Below, piece after piece: positions 24,409 through 33,166 of a stretch of 50,601 nt of DNA (position 1 is its first letter; the number at the start of each line of letters is the position of its first letter). The stretch comes from Microcoleus sp. FACHB-61 (GTDB taxonomy: Bacteria > Cyanobacteriota > Cyanobacteriia > Cyanobacteriales > Microcoleaceae), in assembly GCA_014695295.1 (NCBI GenBank), contig JACJNY010000058.1:1-50601 (forward strand), in the 5' to 3' direction. The notes under the pieces were generated by a model, which had not been told where the DNA came from, ran no database searches, and saw nothing but the letters and a program-made list of their open reading frames with translations. The translations under genes were made by a program, and so were the position numbers.

Positions 24409-24472
24409 GTAGGGTGCGTCAGATCAAAGCTTCTGGATTATTAATAACCGGACGCGAGTTGACGCACCCTAC
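24409..24472. repeat. Long inverted repeat after ald
   Basis: GTAGGGTGCGTCA (24409-24421) and TGACGCACCCTAC (24460-24472) are a perfect 13-bp inverted repeat with a 38-base spacer. GTAGGGTGCGTCA-type arms are a common dispersed palindrome in cyanobacteria (from memory). It could act as the ald terminator, but there is no T-run. Confidence 0.7.
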
Positions 24473-24647
24473 TCAACTACACAGCGTTTAGCGATGTTTT
24501 GCTAACAGTAAATCCTCGAAACTAAAGCATTTCTCAACCCGAACAGTAATTTGTGCAAAATATTACTCGCAGCCCAGAAAAAAATAAATTCCCCAAAACA
24601 CTTGACATATCGGCGAACTTATGGCAAAGTATTAATTCGTGACCGAT

Positions 24648-24729
24648 GCGGAACTGGCGGAATTGGTAGACGCGCATGATTCAGGTTCATGTGGTGCAAG
24701 CCTTCCGGGTTCAAGTCCCGGGTTCCGCA
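24648..24729 (+). tRNA. tRNA-Leu (anticodon CAG)
   Basis: The 82-nt gene folds as a class II tRNA. The acceptor stem is GCGGAAC / GTTCCGC, the D-arm TGGCGGAATTGGTAGACGC, and the anticodon stem CATGA / TCATG with loop TTCAGGT (anticodon CAG). A long variable arm (GTGCAAGCC) and the T-arm CCGGGTTCAAGTCCCGG follow. The discriminator is A and the 3-prime CCA is not encoded. It lies alone between ald and the RNA methyltransferase gene. Confidence 0.96.
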
Positions 24730-24802
24730 TTCCAAAGGCAGAAGGAAGTTTGGGGTTAACCCGATACAGGCAATAACCCCATTCGCTCTGCTGAATTAAA
24801 CA

Positions 24803-25579
24803 ATGTTGACAAGTATTCAAAACCCCCTAGTTAAAGAAATTCGCAAGCTGCACAGCTCGAAGGGACGCCGGGAACAACAATTATTTTTACTCGAAGGGAC
24901 GCACTTGCTAGAAGAAGCTTGCGCGGCCAAATACCCGCTAGCAACGGTTTGCTGCACTCCCGAATGGCTGGATCAGCACGGGGAACTTTGGGAGCAAGTT
25001 GGTAATTTAGCCGATCGCACAGAATTAGTAAGTGCAAAAGTGTTAGAGTCGATCGCCACTACAGTCCAACCCGACGGCATTGTCGCCACCGCACCCCGCA
25101 CTGCAACAGAACCCGCAAAATTGTCAACTTTAGGAATCGCCCTAGAAACAATCCAAGATCCCGGCAACTTGGGGGCGATCGTCCGCACGGCTGCGGCTGC
25201 TAATGCCGACGGTTTGCTGCTGAGCGCAGACAGCGCCGATTTAGACCATCCCAAAGTGCTGCGCGCCTCGGCAGGAGCTTGGTTTAAGCTGCCAATGGCA
25301 GTCAGTCCAGATTTAACCGCCGAAGTCTCCGCGTATAAAAATCGTGGAATGCAAATTTTAGCAACTGTCGCCGGGGCCAGTTTAAGTTATTGGGAAGTAG
25401 ATTTGCGAGTGCCGACTCTGATAGTTTTGGGGAACGAAGGCTCTGGTTTGTCGGAAGAATTGAGGAGTTTGGCCGATCGACAAATCCAAATTCCCCTGAG
25501 TCGTGGCGTAGAATCTTTAAATGTGTCGATCGCCGCAGCCCTCATGTTGTACGAAGCTCAACGGCAAAGAACTGATTAG
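24803..25579 (+). CDS. TrmH/SpoU-family RNA 2-prime-O-methyltransferase
   Basis: The 258-residue protein has an N-terminal substrate-binding domain (LTSIQNPLVKEIRKLHSSKG then REQQLFLLEGTHLLEEA, to about residue 90) and a C-terminal SPOUT domain. The latter has the trefoil-knot motifs: ALETIQDPGNLGAIVRTAAA (motif 1, with the catalytic Arg), LIVLGNEGSGLSEEL (motif 2) and IPLSRGVESLNVSIAAALML (motif 3). It resembles the RlmB / TrmH-like rRNA methyltransferases; the exact nucleotide modified cannot be read from the sequence. The ATG at 24803 begins 73 bases after the tRNA-Leu gene. No partner gene follows. Confidence 0.92.
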   Translation: MLTSIQNPLVKEIRKLHSSKGRREQQLFLLEGTHLLEEACAAKYPLATVCCTPEWLDQHGELWEQVGNLADRTELVSAKVLESIATTVQPDGIVATAPRTATEPAKLSTLGIALETIQDPGNLGAIVRTAAAANADGLLLSADSADLDHPKVLRASAGAWFKLPMAVSPDLTAEVSAYKNRGMQILATVAGASLSYWEVDLRVPTLIVLGNEGSGLSEELRSLADRQIQIPLSRGVESLNVSIAAALMLYEAQRQRTD

Positions 25580-26317
25580 ACTTATTGCATAAATTTTTGA
25601 TTGATAGGGAAACCGCAGATAAATGCAGATGCAACGCAGATTCATTTCCAGATAGGAGAGCGAATGCCTGCTATTCAAATCTCTTATTTAATTGTTAATT
25701 AATCCTTATCTGTAGGGCGGGTTCATCAATATCTGTAACTTCACATTTATAGTCTTCGAGGCACAGGTAGCCTGAAATCGGTTTTTTTTAACCAAAATAC
25801 CTCGTTACAGCCCGCAGATTCCGTAAAAAGCCCGGTTTCTTGGGTCGGAGTGCGATCGCCAACAGAAGCTGCCGCGCATTTAAATTGTATTTTTCACTTG
25901 GTATTTTTCACTTGCGCTGTGCCAACAGTGTTCCCTCCCCATATCCCCCTCTCCCCCTCTACCCCTCTCCCCCTCTGAGATTTGGCCGATTTTGTTTATA
26001 TTGATGCAACTGTGAAGCTAGGAAAGCGGGTACTCTCTTACCAACAGTCCAGGCTTACATGAAATAAATATGAAGAAGTGTAGGCAACTGCTCTCACAAA
26101 TGTTAAGATTCTTAACATAAGGTAGTATTGTGCACACCCCAACCAAAACCTAACCTGAGACGGTTCTGACTGGGAGTAGTAGCTAGCTACCATAAAATTA
26201 AGCCTCTTTAAATGGAAGGAAAGCGCAAGTCCCCGCCCGCTTTCGTTCCCAGCTAAAGCTAGGGGTTTGCGACTACCGCAAACCTTTAGAGGCACAGATC
26301 CTCAGCGGGAAAAGCTC
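25580..26317 (+). promoter_or_regulatory. Long upstream region of the sigma factor gene
   Basis: These 738 bases hold no gene. From left to right: a CGCAGAT-type repeat (25609-25645); a single arm of the GAAACCGGGTTT repeat family (25825-25841); a pyrimidine-only run of CCCCTCT units (about 25935-25975); a near-perfect palindrome GTTAAGATTCTTAAC (26102-26116) followed 6 bases later by the -10-like TAGTAT (26123-26128); the perfect palindrome GTAGCTAGCTAC (26179-26190); and a hairpin GGTTTGCG-ACTAC-CGCAAACC (26264-26284) ending about 33 bases before the start codon. The first palindrome is placed to act as an operator on the promoter of the sigma gene. The hairpin lies in its 5-prime leader. 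Confidence 0.5.
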
Positions 26318-27277
26318 ATGAAAACTCTTAAGTCCTCAGATACAGATTCTGTTCGCGCTTACTTGCGGGAAATCGGCCGCGTTCCCTTGTTGACCCATGA
26401 GCAAGAAATACTCTACGGGAAACAGGTACAGCGCTCAACCGCACTGCATCAGGAGAAAGATATTTTAGCCGAAGAGTTAGGCCGCGACCCGACGGCGGCT
26501 GAATGGGCACAGGCAGTTGGGCTGTCTGAGGCACAGTTGCAGCGGACGATCGAGAACGGGGAAAGGGCAAAGCGCCAAATGGTGGAAGCGAATCTCCGCC
26601 TGGTAGTGTCTGTTGCCAAAAAATATATCAAGCGCAACGTAGATTTACTGGATCTAATTCAGGAAGGCACGATCGGGATGCAGCGGGGAGTAGAAAAATT
26701 TGACCCGACTAAGGGCTACAGATTTTCTACTTATGCTTATTGGTGGATTCGTCAGGCAATTACTCGGGCGATCGCCGAAAAAGGCCGCACCATCCGCTTG
26801 CCGATCCACATCACCGAAAAGCTCAACAAAATTAAAAAGGCTCAGCGCCAACTTGCTCAACAGCTCGGTCGCGCGGCCACGGCTGCTGAATTGGCATCAG
26901 AGCTAGAATTGACTCCCAAACAGATTCGCGAATATCTCGATCGCGCGCGCCTGCCACTTTCCCTGGACTTGCGCGTGGGAGACAATCAAGATACAGAGTT
27001 GGGCGATTTGTTGGAAGATACGGGTACTACGCCAGAAGATTTTGCCCTGCAATCTTCCCTGCGGACTGACTTAGACCAGCTAATGGCGGAACTGACTCAG
27101 CAACAGCGAGAAGTGCTCGCCTTGCGGTTCGGTTTAGAAGACGGGCAAACCCTAACTTTGGCAAAAATAGGTGATCGTCTCAACATCAGTCGGGAACGAG
27201 TGCGGCAAATAGAACGGGAAGCTTTGACCAAACTCCGCAAGCGCAAGCAAGATATCAACGATTATCTAGCCAGCTAG
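26318..27277 (+). CDS. Group 2 RNA polymerase sigma factor (RpoD-related, possibly SigC type)
   Basis: The 319-residue protein is read from the ATG at 26318; the frame opens earlier at a TTG, but those residues are encoded by a hairpin and are not sigma-like. Region 1.2 is [20 protein letters not shown]. Region 2 includes [36 protein letters not shown] and [20 protein letters not shown] (-10 recognition). Region 3 follows, and region 4 holds [20 protein letters not shown] (-35 recognition). It lacks the long acidic region 1.1 of SigA, so it is a non-essential group 2 factor. [14 protein letters not shown] resembles the SigC subgroup, but I cannot be sure. Probable role: responses to stress, carbon or nitrogen status, or stationary phase. 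Confidence 0.92.
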   Translation: MKTLKSSDTDSVRAYLREIGRVPLLTHEQEILYGKQVQRSTALHQEKDILAEELGRDPTAAEWAQAVGLSEAQLQRTIENGERAKRQMVEANLRLVVSVAKKYIKRNVDLLDLIQEGTIGMQRGVEKFDPTKGYRFSTYAYWWIRQAITRAIAEKGRTIRLPIHITEKLNKIKKAQRQLAQQLGRAATAAELASELELTPKQIREYLDRARLPLSLDLRVGDNQDTELGDLLEDTGTTPEDFALQSSLRTDLDQLMAELTQQQREVLALRFGLEDGQTLTLAKIGDRLNISRERVRQIEREALTKLRKRKQDINDYLAS

Positions 27278-27279
27278 CT

Positions 27280-27330
27280 AGATTGGGGATTGGCGATCGG
27301 CCCAAATGCCCGATCGCAATCCCCAATCTA
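27280..27330. terminator. Large inverted repeat after the sigma gene
   Basis: AGATTGGGGATTGGCGATCGG and its near complement (CCGATCGCAATCCCCAATCT) form a stem of about 20 bp with one mismatch around 8 bases, starting right at the stop codon. It lacks a T-run on the plus strand; on the minus strand it is followed by T-rich sequence facing outwards only. It is a likely transcript end or stabiliser. Confidence 0.5.
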
Positions 27331-27500
27331 AAATCGTAAAAACCGCCGCTTTTAATTCGGTTGTGCCCACTTGGTTCCTACAACTGTCCTGCTACATTAG
27401 TAATTACTTAGTAATAAAGATCAGCAGCGATCGGATAAGGGTTATTTAATTTAACCGCCCGCGTCTAACATAACAAGCTGTATCTGCAACGGAGGTACTC

Positions 27501-27842
27501 GTGAGCAACTCATCTAATAAATCCCCAGAATTCTTTGAAGAAGACGGAGAAAATACCAACTTATTATGGCAATACGTGCAGTCAATGGCTCCGGACACAG
27601 TTTCTCAGTTGTCTAAGCCGACTTCTCACGAAGTGTTTCAAGTAATGGAGCGAAATATTGTTGGACTTTTGGGGAATTTGCCTTCGGAACACTTCGGGGT
27701 GACAGTGACTACCAGTCGCGAACATTTGGGTAGATTGCTGGCCTCGGCTATGATTAGCGGTTATTTTCTGAAAAATGCCGAACAGCGAATGACTTTTGAA
27801 AAGTCCATACAAGCCAGTGAGAGACACGGCTCGGACGATTAG
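27501..27842 (+). CDS. DUF760 family protein
   Basis: The 113-residue soluble protein is the cyanobacterial/plastid DUF760 type: NTNLLWQYVQSMAPDTVSQL, EVFQVMERNIVGLLGNLPSE, HFGVTVTTSREHLGRLLASA and MISGYFLKNAEQRMTFEKS. A good ribosome site (GGAGG, 7 bases upstream) supports the GTG at 27501 as start. Family members in plant chloroplasts are small stroma-facing proteins, some of them linked to protein turnover; the function in cyanobacteria is not settled. It is monocistronic, with a strong terminator at 27875 and a long heptamer repeat after it. Confidence 0.85.
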   Translation: MSNSSNKSPEFFEEDGENTNLLWQYVQSMAPDTVSQLSKPTSHEVFQVMERNIVGLLGNLPSEHFGVTVTTSREHLGRLLASAMISGYFLKNAEQRMTFEKSIQASERHGSDD

Positions 27843-27874
27843 TAGATTCTTAACATTTAAGTGGTCCAAGTGTC

Positions 27875-27909
27875 AAGCCCCCCCTCACAAGATGGGGGCT
27901 TAATATTTT
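27875..27909 (+). terminator. Intrinsic terminator after the DUF760 gene
   Basis: AAGCCCCC / GGGGGCTT is a perfect 8-bp stem with an 11-base loop, followed by AATATTTTAG. Confidence 0.75.
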
Positions 27910-27970
27910 AGATTTTAGATTTTAGATTTTAGATTTTAGATTTTAGATTTTAGATTTTAGATTTTAGATT
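27906..27970. repeat. Heptamer tandem repeat (TTTTAGA), about nine copies
   Basis: Nine nearly perfect head-to-tail copies of ATTTTAG. Shorter arrays of the same unit lie at 38912-38935 (inverted, upstream of sfsA) and 40120-40146 (upstream of leuC). Confidence 0.95.
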
Positions 27971-28054
27971 AAAAAATCATTGAATAATTATTGATATTAT
28001 TCTTAAATTCCCAATTCCCAATTCCTCATTCCCCATTCCCAATTCCTAATTAAT

Positions 28055-28459
28055 ATGTCTGTTTCTCCTGTTGGCCACAAAGTTATCGGCGTTGCTGCAA
28101 TCTGGAACGAGCGACAACAAATTTTGATTGACAAGCGCCGACAACACGGACTGCACGGGGGTTTATGGGAGTTTCCTGGCGGTAAAATAGAGCCTGGGGA
28201 AACGATCGAAGCTTGCATAAAACGGGAAATTATGGAGGAGTTGGGGATTGTCGTAGAAGTTGGCGATCGCCTGGTTACGATTGACCACGACTACACTAAA
28301 TTTACAGTTAGGCTCTACGTGCACCACTGCCGCCACGTCAGTGGGGAACCGCAAACGATCGAATGCGATGAAATTCGCTGGGTCACACTCGATGAAATTG
28401 ACCAATTTACTTTCCCCCAGGCCAACGCACAGATTATCGCTGCACTGCGGAAAAGTTGA
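28055..28459 (+). CDS. mutT: MutT-type Nudix hydrolase
   Basis: The 134-residue protein opens with HKVIGVAAIWNERQQILIDK, then WEFPGGKIEPGETIEACIKR and EIMEELGI, a perfect Nudix box (GX5EX7REUXEEXGU) at about residues 42-64. The size and the preceding RRQHGLHGGLWEFPGG are as in MutT 8-oxo-dGTP pyrophosphatases, which clear oxidised guanine nucleotides from the pool. This is useful in a phototroph. ATG 28055 is the natural start. The gene converges with sasA, 67 bases away. An activity on other nucleoside triphosphates is possible. Confidence 0.9.
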   Translation: MSVSPVGHKVIGVAAIWNERQQILIDKRRQHGLHGGLWEFPGGKIEPGETIEACIKREIMEELGIVVEVGDRLVTIDHDYTKFTVRLYVHHCRHVSGEPQTIECDEIRWVTLDEIDQFTFPQANAQIIAALRKS

Positions 28460-28526
28460 ACTGTAATATCAAATGCGGTTGCTACTGACAACAGACAACT
28501 GTTAACTGACCACTGACAGCTAACTT

Positions 28527-29765
28527 TTATTTTTGAACGGGCAGGGTAAAGTGAAAACAACTGCCTCGATCGGGTACGGAGTCTACCCAAATTTGACCGT
28601 AGTGGGCGCGGATGATGCCTTGGCACAGAGACAGTCCAATGCCGTAACCGTCTGTTGATTTATCTCGCTGCAAGCGAAAGCTGTCTTCAAAAATGCTCGC
28701 GCAATCTTCTTCAGGAATTCCCGGGCCGCTGTTGCAAATGCTGACTTGAACTTTGTAAGCGGTGCGGTGGAGAATTGAAAGATTAACAGTTCCTCGGTCT
28801 GGCGTGTACTTGCTGGCGTTGTCAAGCAAGTTGACTATGACTTGTTTGATGCGATCGGGATCGGCATAAACCAAGGGCAAATCTGCGGGAATGTCTGTTT
28901 CTAAGTTCAGACTTTTCGCCTGAAATTTGTCTTGAAACTGCAAGATTACATCTTGACAAATGTCCCCCAGTTCGATTCTTTTTGGTTCAATGTGGAGTTG
29001 AGCGTTTGTACCCCGGGCTGCTTGCAGGATATCTGTAATCATACGATCGACAATCCGGATTTGGCGGCGGGCTTGTTTCATCAAATGAGCTGCCAGACTC
29101 GGTGTCAAACGCGACTTTTCCCCCTCTTTCACCTTCTGACTTGACTCCAAAGTCTCCAAAGCCAAAGATGCGGCCGTCAAGGGATTGCGCAAGTCGTGAG
29201 CTAGCATCGCAATAATCCGGTCTTTCAACTGCAACTGCTCTTGGAGGTGTTCTTTTTCCTGTTTGAGGCGAAAAACTTCATCGGAAAGCTGCACGAGTTC
29301 GGCGGCGCAAGCAACGGAATAGATGGGTTTTGGGTCTGTTAGAGTTTCACCAATAGCTGGGTCCGACTGCTGCTGATCTGCGTATTCTTCTACAGAACGC
29401 TTCCAGCGGGGCCACCAGTGTTCGAGTTGGGCGATCAAATTGCTGCCGGCGAGAGTTTGTCGCGGCTCGGGATGAATTTTGAGCAGCGAGGGAGTGGCTA
29501 CCAGTTTAAAGTGTTCGGCTAAATCGGGCTGTTCTCCTACGTCGATGACTTGAAGCTCAAAGTCGCACTCTGCCTCCAAATCCTTCAGGGACTTGCGGAT
29601 GTGTCTGGTCTGTTCCCGGGAAGAGGGACGCTTGTCTACAAACAGCAAAAGCTGTAAAAGCGGTGCGGAATTGACCGGCTGTTCGGGAGAACAGTCAGTG
29701 CCGCTGGTGCCTGGTGTTGGATGGACGCTGTTGAGCTTTTCGATCGGGTGAAAATAATTGAGCAT
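28527..29765 (-). CDS. sasA: Circadian clock-associated sensor histidine kinase SasA
   Basis: The 412-residue protein has the diagnostic N-terminal KaiB-like thioredoxin fold (about 35-125: [40 protein letters not shown]), a coiled coil (about 155-185), a HisKA domain with [18 protein letters not shown] (phospho-acceptor His near 190) and an HATPase_c domain ([43 protein letters not shown]). SasA binds KaiC, autophosphorylates, and passes phosphate to RpaA, linking the Kai clock to genome-wide transcription. No kai gene is nearby, as is usual. Compared with the Synechococcus protein it has about 30 extra N-terminal residues; a later start is possible but no Met lies between. Confidence 0.95.
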   Translation of the reverse strand: MLNYFHPIEKLNSVHPTPGTSGTDCSPEQPVNSAPLLQLLLFVDKRPSSREQTRHIRKSLKDLEAECDFELQVIDVGEQPDLAEHFKLVATPSLLKIHPEPRQTLAGSNLIAQLEHWWPRWKRSVEEYADQQQSDPAIGETLTDPKPIYSVACAAELVQLSDEVFRLKQEKEHLQEQLQLKDRIIAMLAHDLRNPLTAASLALETLESSQKVKEGEKSRLTPSLAAHLMKQARRQIRIVDRMITDILQAARGTNAQLHIEPKRIELGDICQDVILQFQDKFQAKSLNLETDIPADLPLVYADPDRIKQVIVNLLDNASKYTPDRGTVNLSILHRTAYKVQVSICNSGPGIPEEDCASIFEDSFRLQRDKSTDGYGIGLSLCQGIIRAHYGQIWVDSVPDRGSCFHFTLPVQK

Positions 29766-29818
29766 TGCCGAGCCGAGTTATTTCACTTCTACTTTAATTT
29801 AATACTTACTTTAGATTT

Positions 29819-31543
29819 ATGCTATTGTCCGATAATTTCATTACAGGCGGGCAGATGATATTTTTGAGATGGAAGAAAAATGAGTCGCTGCGGGTGGTGG
29901 TTCAAGTGGCGGCCGCCTTTTTTGTGCTGTGCCTGTTGCTGACGCTGCACCGCTACTACAGCTTTTACGCTACTTACGACCAAGGCATTTTCAATCAACT
30001 TTTTTGGAACGGCACTCGGGGTCACTTGTTTGAGAGTTCCCTCTCTTCGGCTTTGTCCACTAATGTGGTTCACCAAAACCAGCTCCCGGAAGTATCTTAC
30101 TACCGGTTGGGGCAGCATTTCACCCCGGCGCTGATGCTGTGGCTGCCAATTTACTCGCTGTTTCCCTCGCCCGTCACTTTGACGGTGTTGCAGGTGACTT
30201 TAATTACCGCGGCTGGAGGAGTGCTCTGGGCTCTCGCCAGACACTATCTCGAACCGAGGCTGTCGGCGACAATTGTTGTGAGCTATTACTGCGCTAACGC
30301 GGTCATCGGCCCGACTATGGGCAATTTTCACGATATTTGTCAAATGCCGCTGTATGTCTTTGGCTTGCTGCTGGCGATGGAGAAGCGCTGGTGGTGGCTG
30401 TTTGGGATTCTGGCAACTTTAATTTTGGCCGTGCGAGAAGATGGGGGAGTTGTTTTATTTGGCGTCGGAGTTTACCTGATTTTAAGCCGGCGCTACCCTC
30501 GGACTGGTTTAGCCGTCTGCATACTCAGTTTTGGTTATATGATCGTCCTGACTAATCTGATTATGCCTTTGTTTTCTGCTGATATATCCCAGCGGTTTAT
30601 GATGGAGCGCTTCGGCCAATATGCCGATGGAGATGAAGCTTCGACTCTAGAAATTATTTGGGGAATGGTGAGCAATCCCGGGCGGTTGGTGGCTCAATTA
30701 TTTACGCCGTTTTTTGGTAAGATTAGATACCTGCTTGGCCAGTGGTTGCCATTAGCTCTGGTTCCAGCTTTCGCGCCTGCATCTTGGATGATAGCTGGAT
30801 TTCCGCTGCTGAAGCTATTTTTAGCGAAAGGAGAGTCGGTGCTGGCGATTAATATTCGCTATGCGATGACTGTGGTTCCAGGGCTTTTTTATGGGGCGAT
30901 TCTGTGGTGGGCCCAGCGTCAAAAGGAAGAAGATAGAATGGTGAGAGAGGAAAGAATGTTTTTGCGTTTTCCTTCTGCTTTATTTCCTCTGCCTTCGTCT
31001 TCAAAGTTTCGCCGCTTTTGGGCATTTTGCATCTGCTTGTCGCTATTTTTTACCTTCACATCTAACCCAAATCGGACTTTTTCTTGGATTTTGCCCGATG
31101 CGATCGATCCTTGGGTGCAGGTTCCTCTCGTCAGACAGTGGCAGCACGTATCTCAAGTGCGGCCACTGTTGGCTCAAATTCCTGCTGATGCTAGCGTGGC
31201 AGCGACGAATACTATTGTGCCGATTTTGTCAAGCCGCCGGGAAATTCTCAGGTTTCCGATGTTGGAACTGCGCAATGATGCCGGGAAGGCAGTGAAGATG
31301 GAATATGTAATTGCCGATCTCTGGCAGTTGCAGCAGTATCAGGCTGCGTTTCGTGGGGAACGGGGACAGTTGCGGGAGATCGTACCAGCGATCGATCGAA
31401 TGTCAAAATCTGGAGAGTACGGAATTGTTGGCTTTGAAGACGGCGCGATTTTGATGCGTCAGGGTGCTGTTTCTAACTCTGCATCGCTTGCTGCTTGGAC
31501 CAGTTTTCGCCGCGAATTGGAGCCGATTTTGAAGAAAGGGTAA
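29819..31543 (+). CDS. DUF2079 polytopic membrane protein
   Basis: The 574-residue integral membrane protein starts with a transmembrane helix (VVVQVAAAFFVLCLLLTL). It has the DUF2079 signature TYDQGIFNQLFWNGTRGHLF, a LGQHFTPALMLWLPIYSLFP loop, NFHDICQMPLYVFGLLLAME and REDGGVVLFGVGVYL. About ten hydrophobic helices follow, then a soluble C-terminus (WQHVSQVRPLLAQIPADASV.. FPMLELR). The family resembles GT-C glycosyltransferases in fold; acceptor and sugar are unknown. The gene diverges from sasA (53 bases between the starts). The nearby GT4 gene at 31794 fits a role in cell-surface polysaccharide, but this is only positional. Confidence 0.85.
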   Translation: MLLSDNFITGGQMIFLRWKKNESLRVVVQVAAAFFVLCLLLTLHRYYSFYATYDQGIFNQLFWNGTRGHLFESSLSSALSTNVVHQNQLPEVSYYRLGQHFTPALMLWLPIYSLFPSPVTLTVLQVTLITAAGGVLWALARHYLEPRLSATIVVSYYCANAVIGPTMGNFHDICQMPLYVFGLLLAMEKRWWWLFGILATLILAVREDGGVVLFGVGVYLILSRRYPRTGLAVCILSFGYMIVLTNLIMPLFSADISQRFMMERFGQYADGDEASTLEIIWGMVSNPGRLVAQLFTPFFGKIRYLLGQWLPLALVPAFAPASWMIAGFPLLKLFLAKGESVLAINIRYAMTVVPGLFYGAILWWAQRQKEEDRMVREERMFLRFPSALFPLPSSSKFRRFWAFCICLSLFFTFTSNPNRTFSWILPDAIDPWVQVPLVRQWQHVSQVRPLLAQIPADASVAATNTIVPILSSRREILRFPMLELRNDAGKAVKMEYVIADLWQLQQYQAAFRGERGQLREIVPAIDRMSKSGEYGIVGFEDGAILMRQGAVSNSASLAAWTSFRRELEPILKKG

Positions 31544-31552
31544 GCGGGTAGA

Positions 31553-31651
31553 CGCGATCGCCATTGCTTCCTTCTGTGGCACTAATCTTGAGGAAACCTG
31601 TTTTTTCAGGCAATGGCGATCGAGCAATTTCCTGCAAAAACCCGGTTTCTG
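31553..31651. repeat. Composite palindromic repeat
   Basis: GCGATCGCCATTGC (31554-31567) pairs with GCAATGGCGATCG (about 31610-31622). Overlapping it, AGGAAACCTGTTTTTT and AAAAACCCGGTTTCTGC belong to the GAAACCGGGTTT family of 12758-12820. It follows the DUF2079 stop codon. Confidence 0.6.
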
Positions 31652-31793
31652 CATGATTTTCCGTCTTTGTTGCTGCCAAAAGTCAGGCATTGGACATAAA
31701 TTTGCGATCGACCAACTTTTAAGGCTGATTATTATACAATAAACCTGTTAATCCTAAACATTAAGATATATAAAATCTTTGGAGGGGAGAAAG

Positions 31794-32981
31794 ATGAAAA
31801 TTTTGGTATTGGCATGGGAGTTTCCTCCCAGAATCGTAGGCGGTATCGCCCGCCACGTAGCGGAACTCTATCCAGAATTAGTGAAGCTGGGCCACTCGAT
31901 CCACTTAATTACAGTAGAGTTCGGCCACGCGCCGATGTACGAAGTGGTGGAAGGAATACGGGTGCATCGGGTGGGGGTGGGGCACGCCAGGGACTTTTTT
32001 CACTGGGTGGCGAACCTCAATCAAAGCATGGGCAAACAAGGCGGCAAACTGATGCTGGAGGAAGGCCCCTTTGATCTCATCCACGCTCACGATTGGTTGG
32101 TGGGAGATGCGGCGATCGCCCTCAAGCATACCTTTAAAGTACCGCTAATTGCCACCATCCACGCCACCGAATACGGGCGCTTCAACGGCATCCACAATGA
32201 GGGGCAGCGCTACATTAACGGCAAGGAAAACGATCTCGCTTACAACGCTTGGCGGGTAATTGTTTGCAGCGATTATATGCGGCGGGAAGCCGAACGGGTA
32301 CTATCGACTCCGTGGAACAAAATAGAGGTAATTTACAATGGAATTAGACCGGATAAAAAGCCGCGCTGGCACGAATTTGACGCGATGAACTTCCGCCGCC
32401 AGTTTGCAGCAGACGACGAAAAAATAGTTTATTATGTAGGAAGAATTAGCTACGAAAAAGGCATTGCTGTATTTCTGAATGCTGCACCTAAAGTAATTTG
32501 GGAAATGGGGGGTAAAGCGAAAATTGTAATTGTTGGCGGCGGCAATACAGACCATCTAAAACAATTGGCTTGGCATTTAGGAATTTGGAATAAGTGTTAT
32601 TTTACAGGCTTCATGTTTGAGGAACATCTCGACAAATTCCAGACGGTGGCTGACTGCGCGGTTTTCCCCAGTCTTTACGAACCTTTTGGGATTGTAGCAT
32701 TAGAAAGCTTTGCTGCAAGGGTGCCGGTGGTTGTGTCGAATGCGGGCGGACTTCCAGAGGTGGTGCTGCACTCTAAAACAGGCGTTGTTACTGAGGCAAA
32801 CAATCGGGATTCTTTGGCCTGGGGAATTTTGGAGGTGCTGAAAAATCCGGGTTACGCGCGGTGGTTGGTTGACAATGCTTATGAGGATTTGGAACGCCGG
32901 TTTAGTTGGCCGAAGTTGGCGATGGAAACCGAGTGGGTTTATCACCGAGTTGTGGAGGAAAGGGCTGAGGTTGATTGGTGA
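31794..32981 (+). CDS. Family 4 glycosyltransferase (GT-B fold)
   Basis: The 395-residue protein is read from the ATG at 31794, which has GGAGGGGAG just upstream; an in-frame TTG 5 codons earlier is part of that ribosome site. The N-terminal Rossmann domain has MKILVLAWEFPPRIVGGIAR, the glycogen-synthase-like opening, then DLIHAHDWLVGDAA and LIATIHATEYGRFNGIH. The C-terminal domain has KIVYYVGRISYEKGIAVFLN, KIVIVGGGNTDHL and CAVFPSLYEPFGIVALESFA, the nucleotide-sugar EX7E motif, then PVVVSNAGGLPEVV. GT4 enzymes with this start transfer glucose or related sugars to glycogen-like or surface glycans. The precise substrate is unknown. Confidence 0.9.
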   Translation: MKILVLAWEFPPRIVGGIARHVAELYPELVKLGHSIHLITVEFGHAPMYEVVEGIRVHRVGVGHARDFFHWVANLNQSMGKQGGKLMLEEGPFDLIHAHDWLVGDAAIALKHTFKVPLIATIHATEYGRFNGIHNEGQRYINGKENDLAYNAWRVIVCSDYMRREAERVLSTPWNKIEVIYNGIRPDKKPRWHEFDAMNFRRQFAADDEKIVYYVGRISYEKGIAVFLNAAPKVIWEMGGKAKIVIVGGGNTDHLKQLAWHLGIWNKCYFTGFMFEEHLDKFQTVADCAVFPSLYEPFGIVALESFAARVPVVVSNAGGLPEVVLHSKTGVVTEANNRDSLAWGILEVLKNPGYARWLVDNAYEDLERRFSWPKLAMETEWVYHRVVEERAEVDW

Positions 32982-33166
32982 AACTGACAGGTTGAAGATA
33001 AGACTCGGCGATTTCAACCGCTACTAGACCAACGAAGTCCCTCTCTAAAAGACTAAGATATAAAGGGGTATTTAAACCGGATTCGGCAATCAAAAGTCAG
33101 GAAATAAAACTGCCGAAATCTACCTTACTTTGAGTGCATTCAGACAATTTGAAGGGAATTTGCATC

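Noticed and set aside
26038..26295. 85-residue minus-strand ORF upstream of the sigma gene
   Set aside because: It covers palindromes and the sigma gene leader and has no family resemblance.
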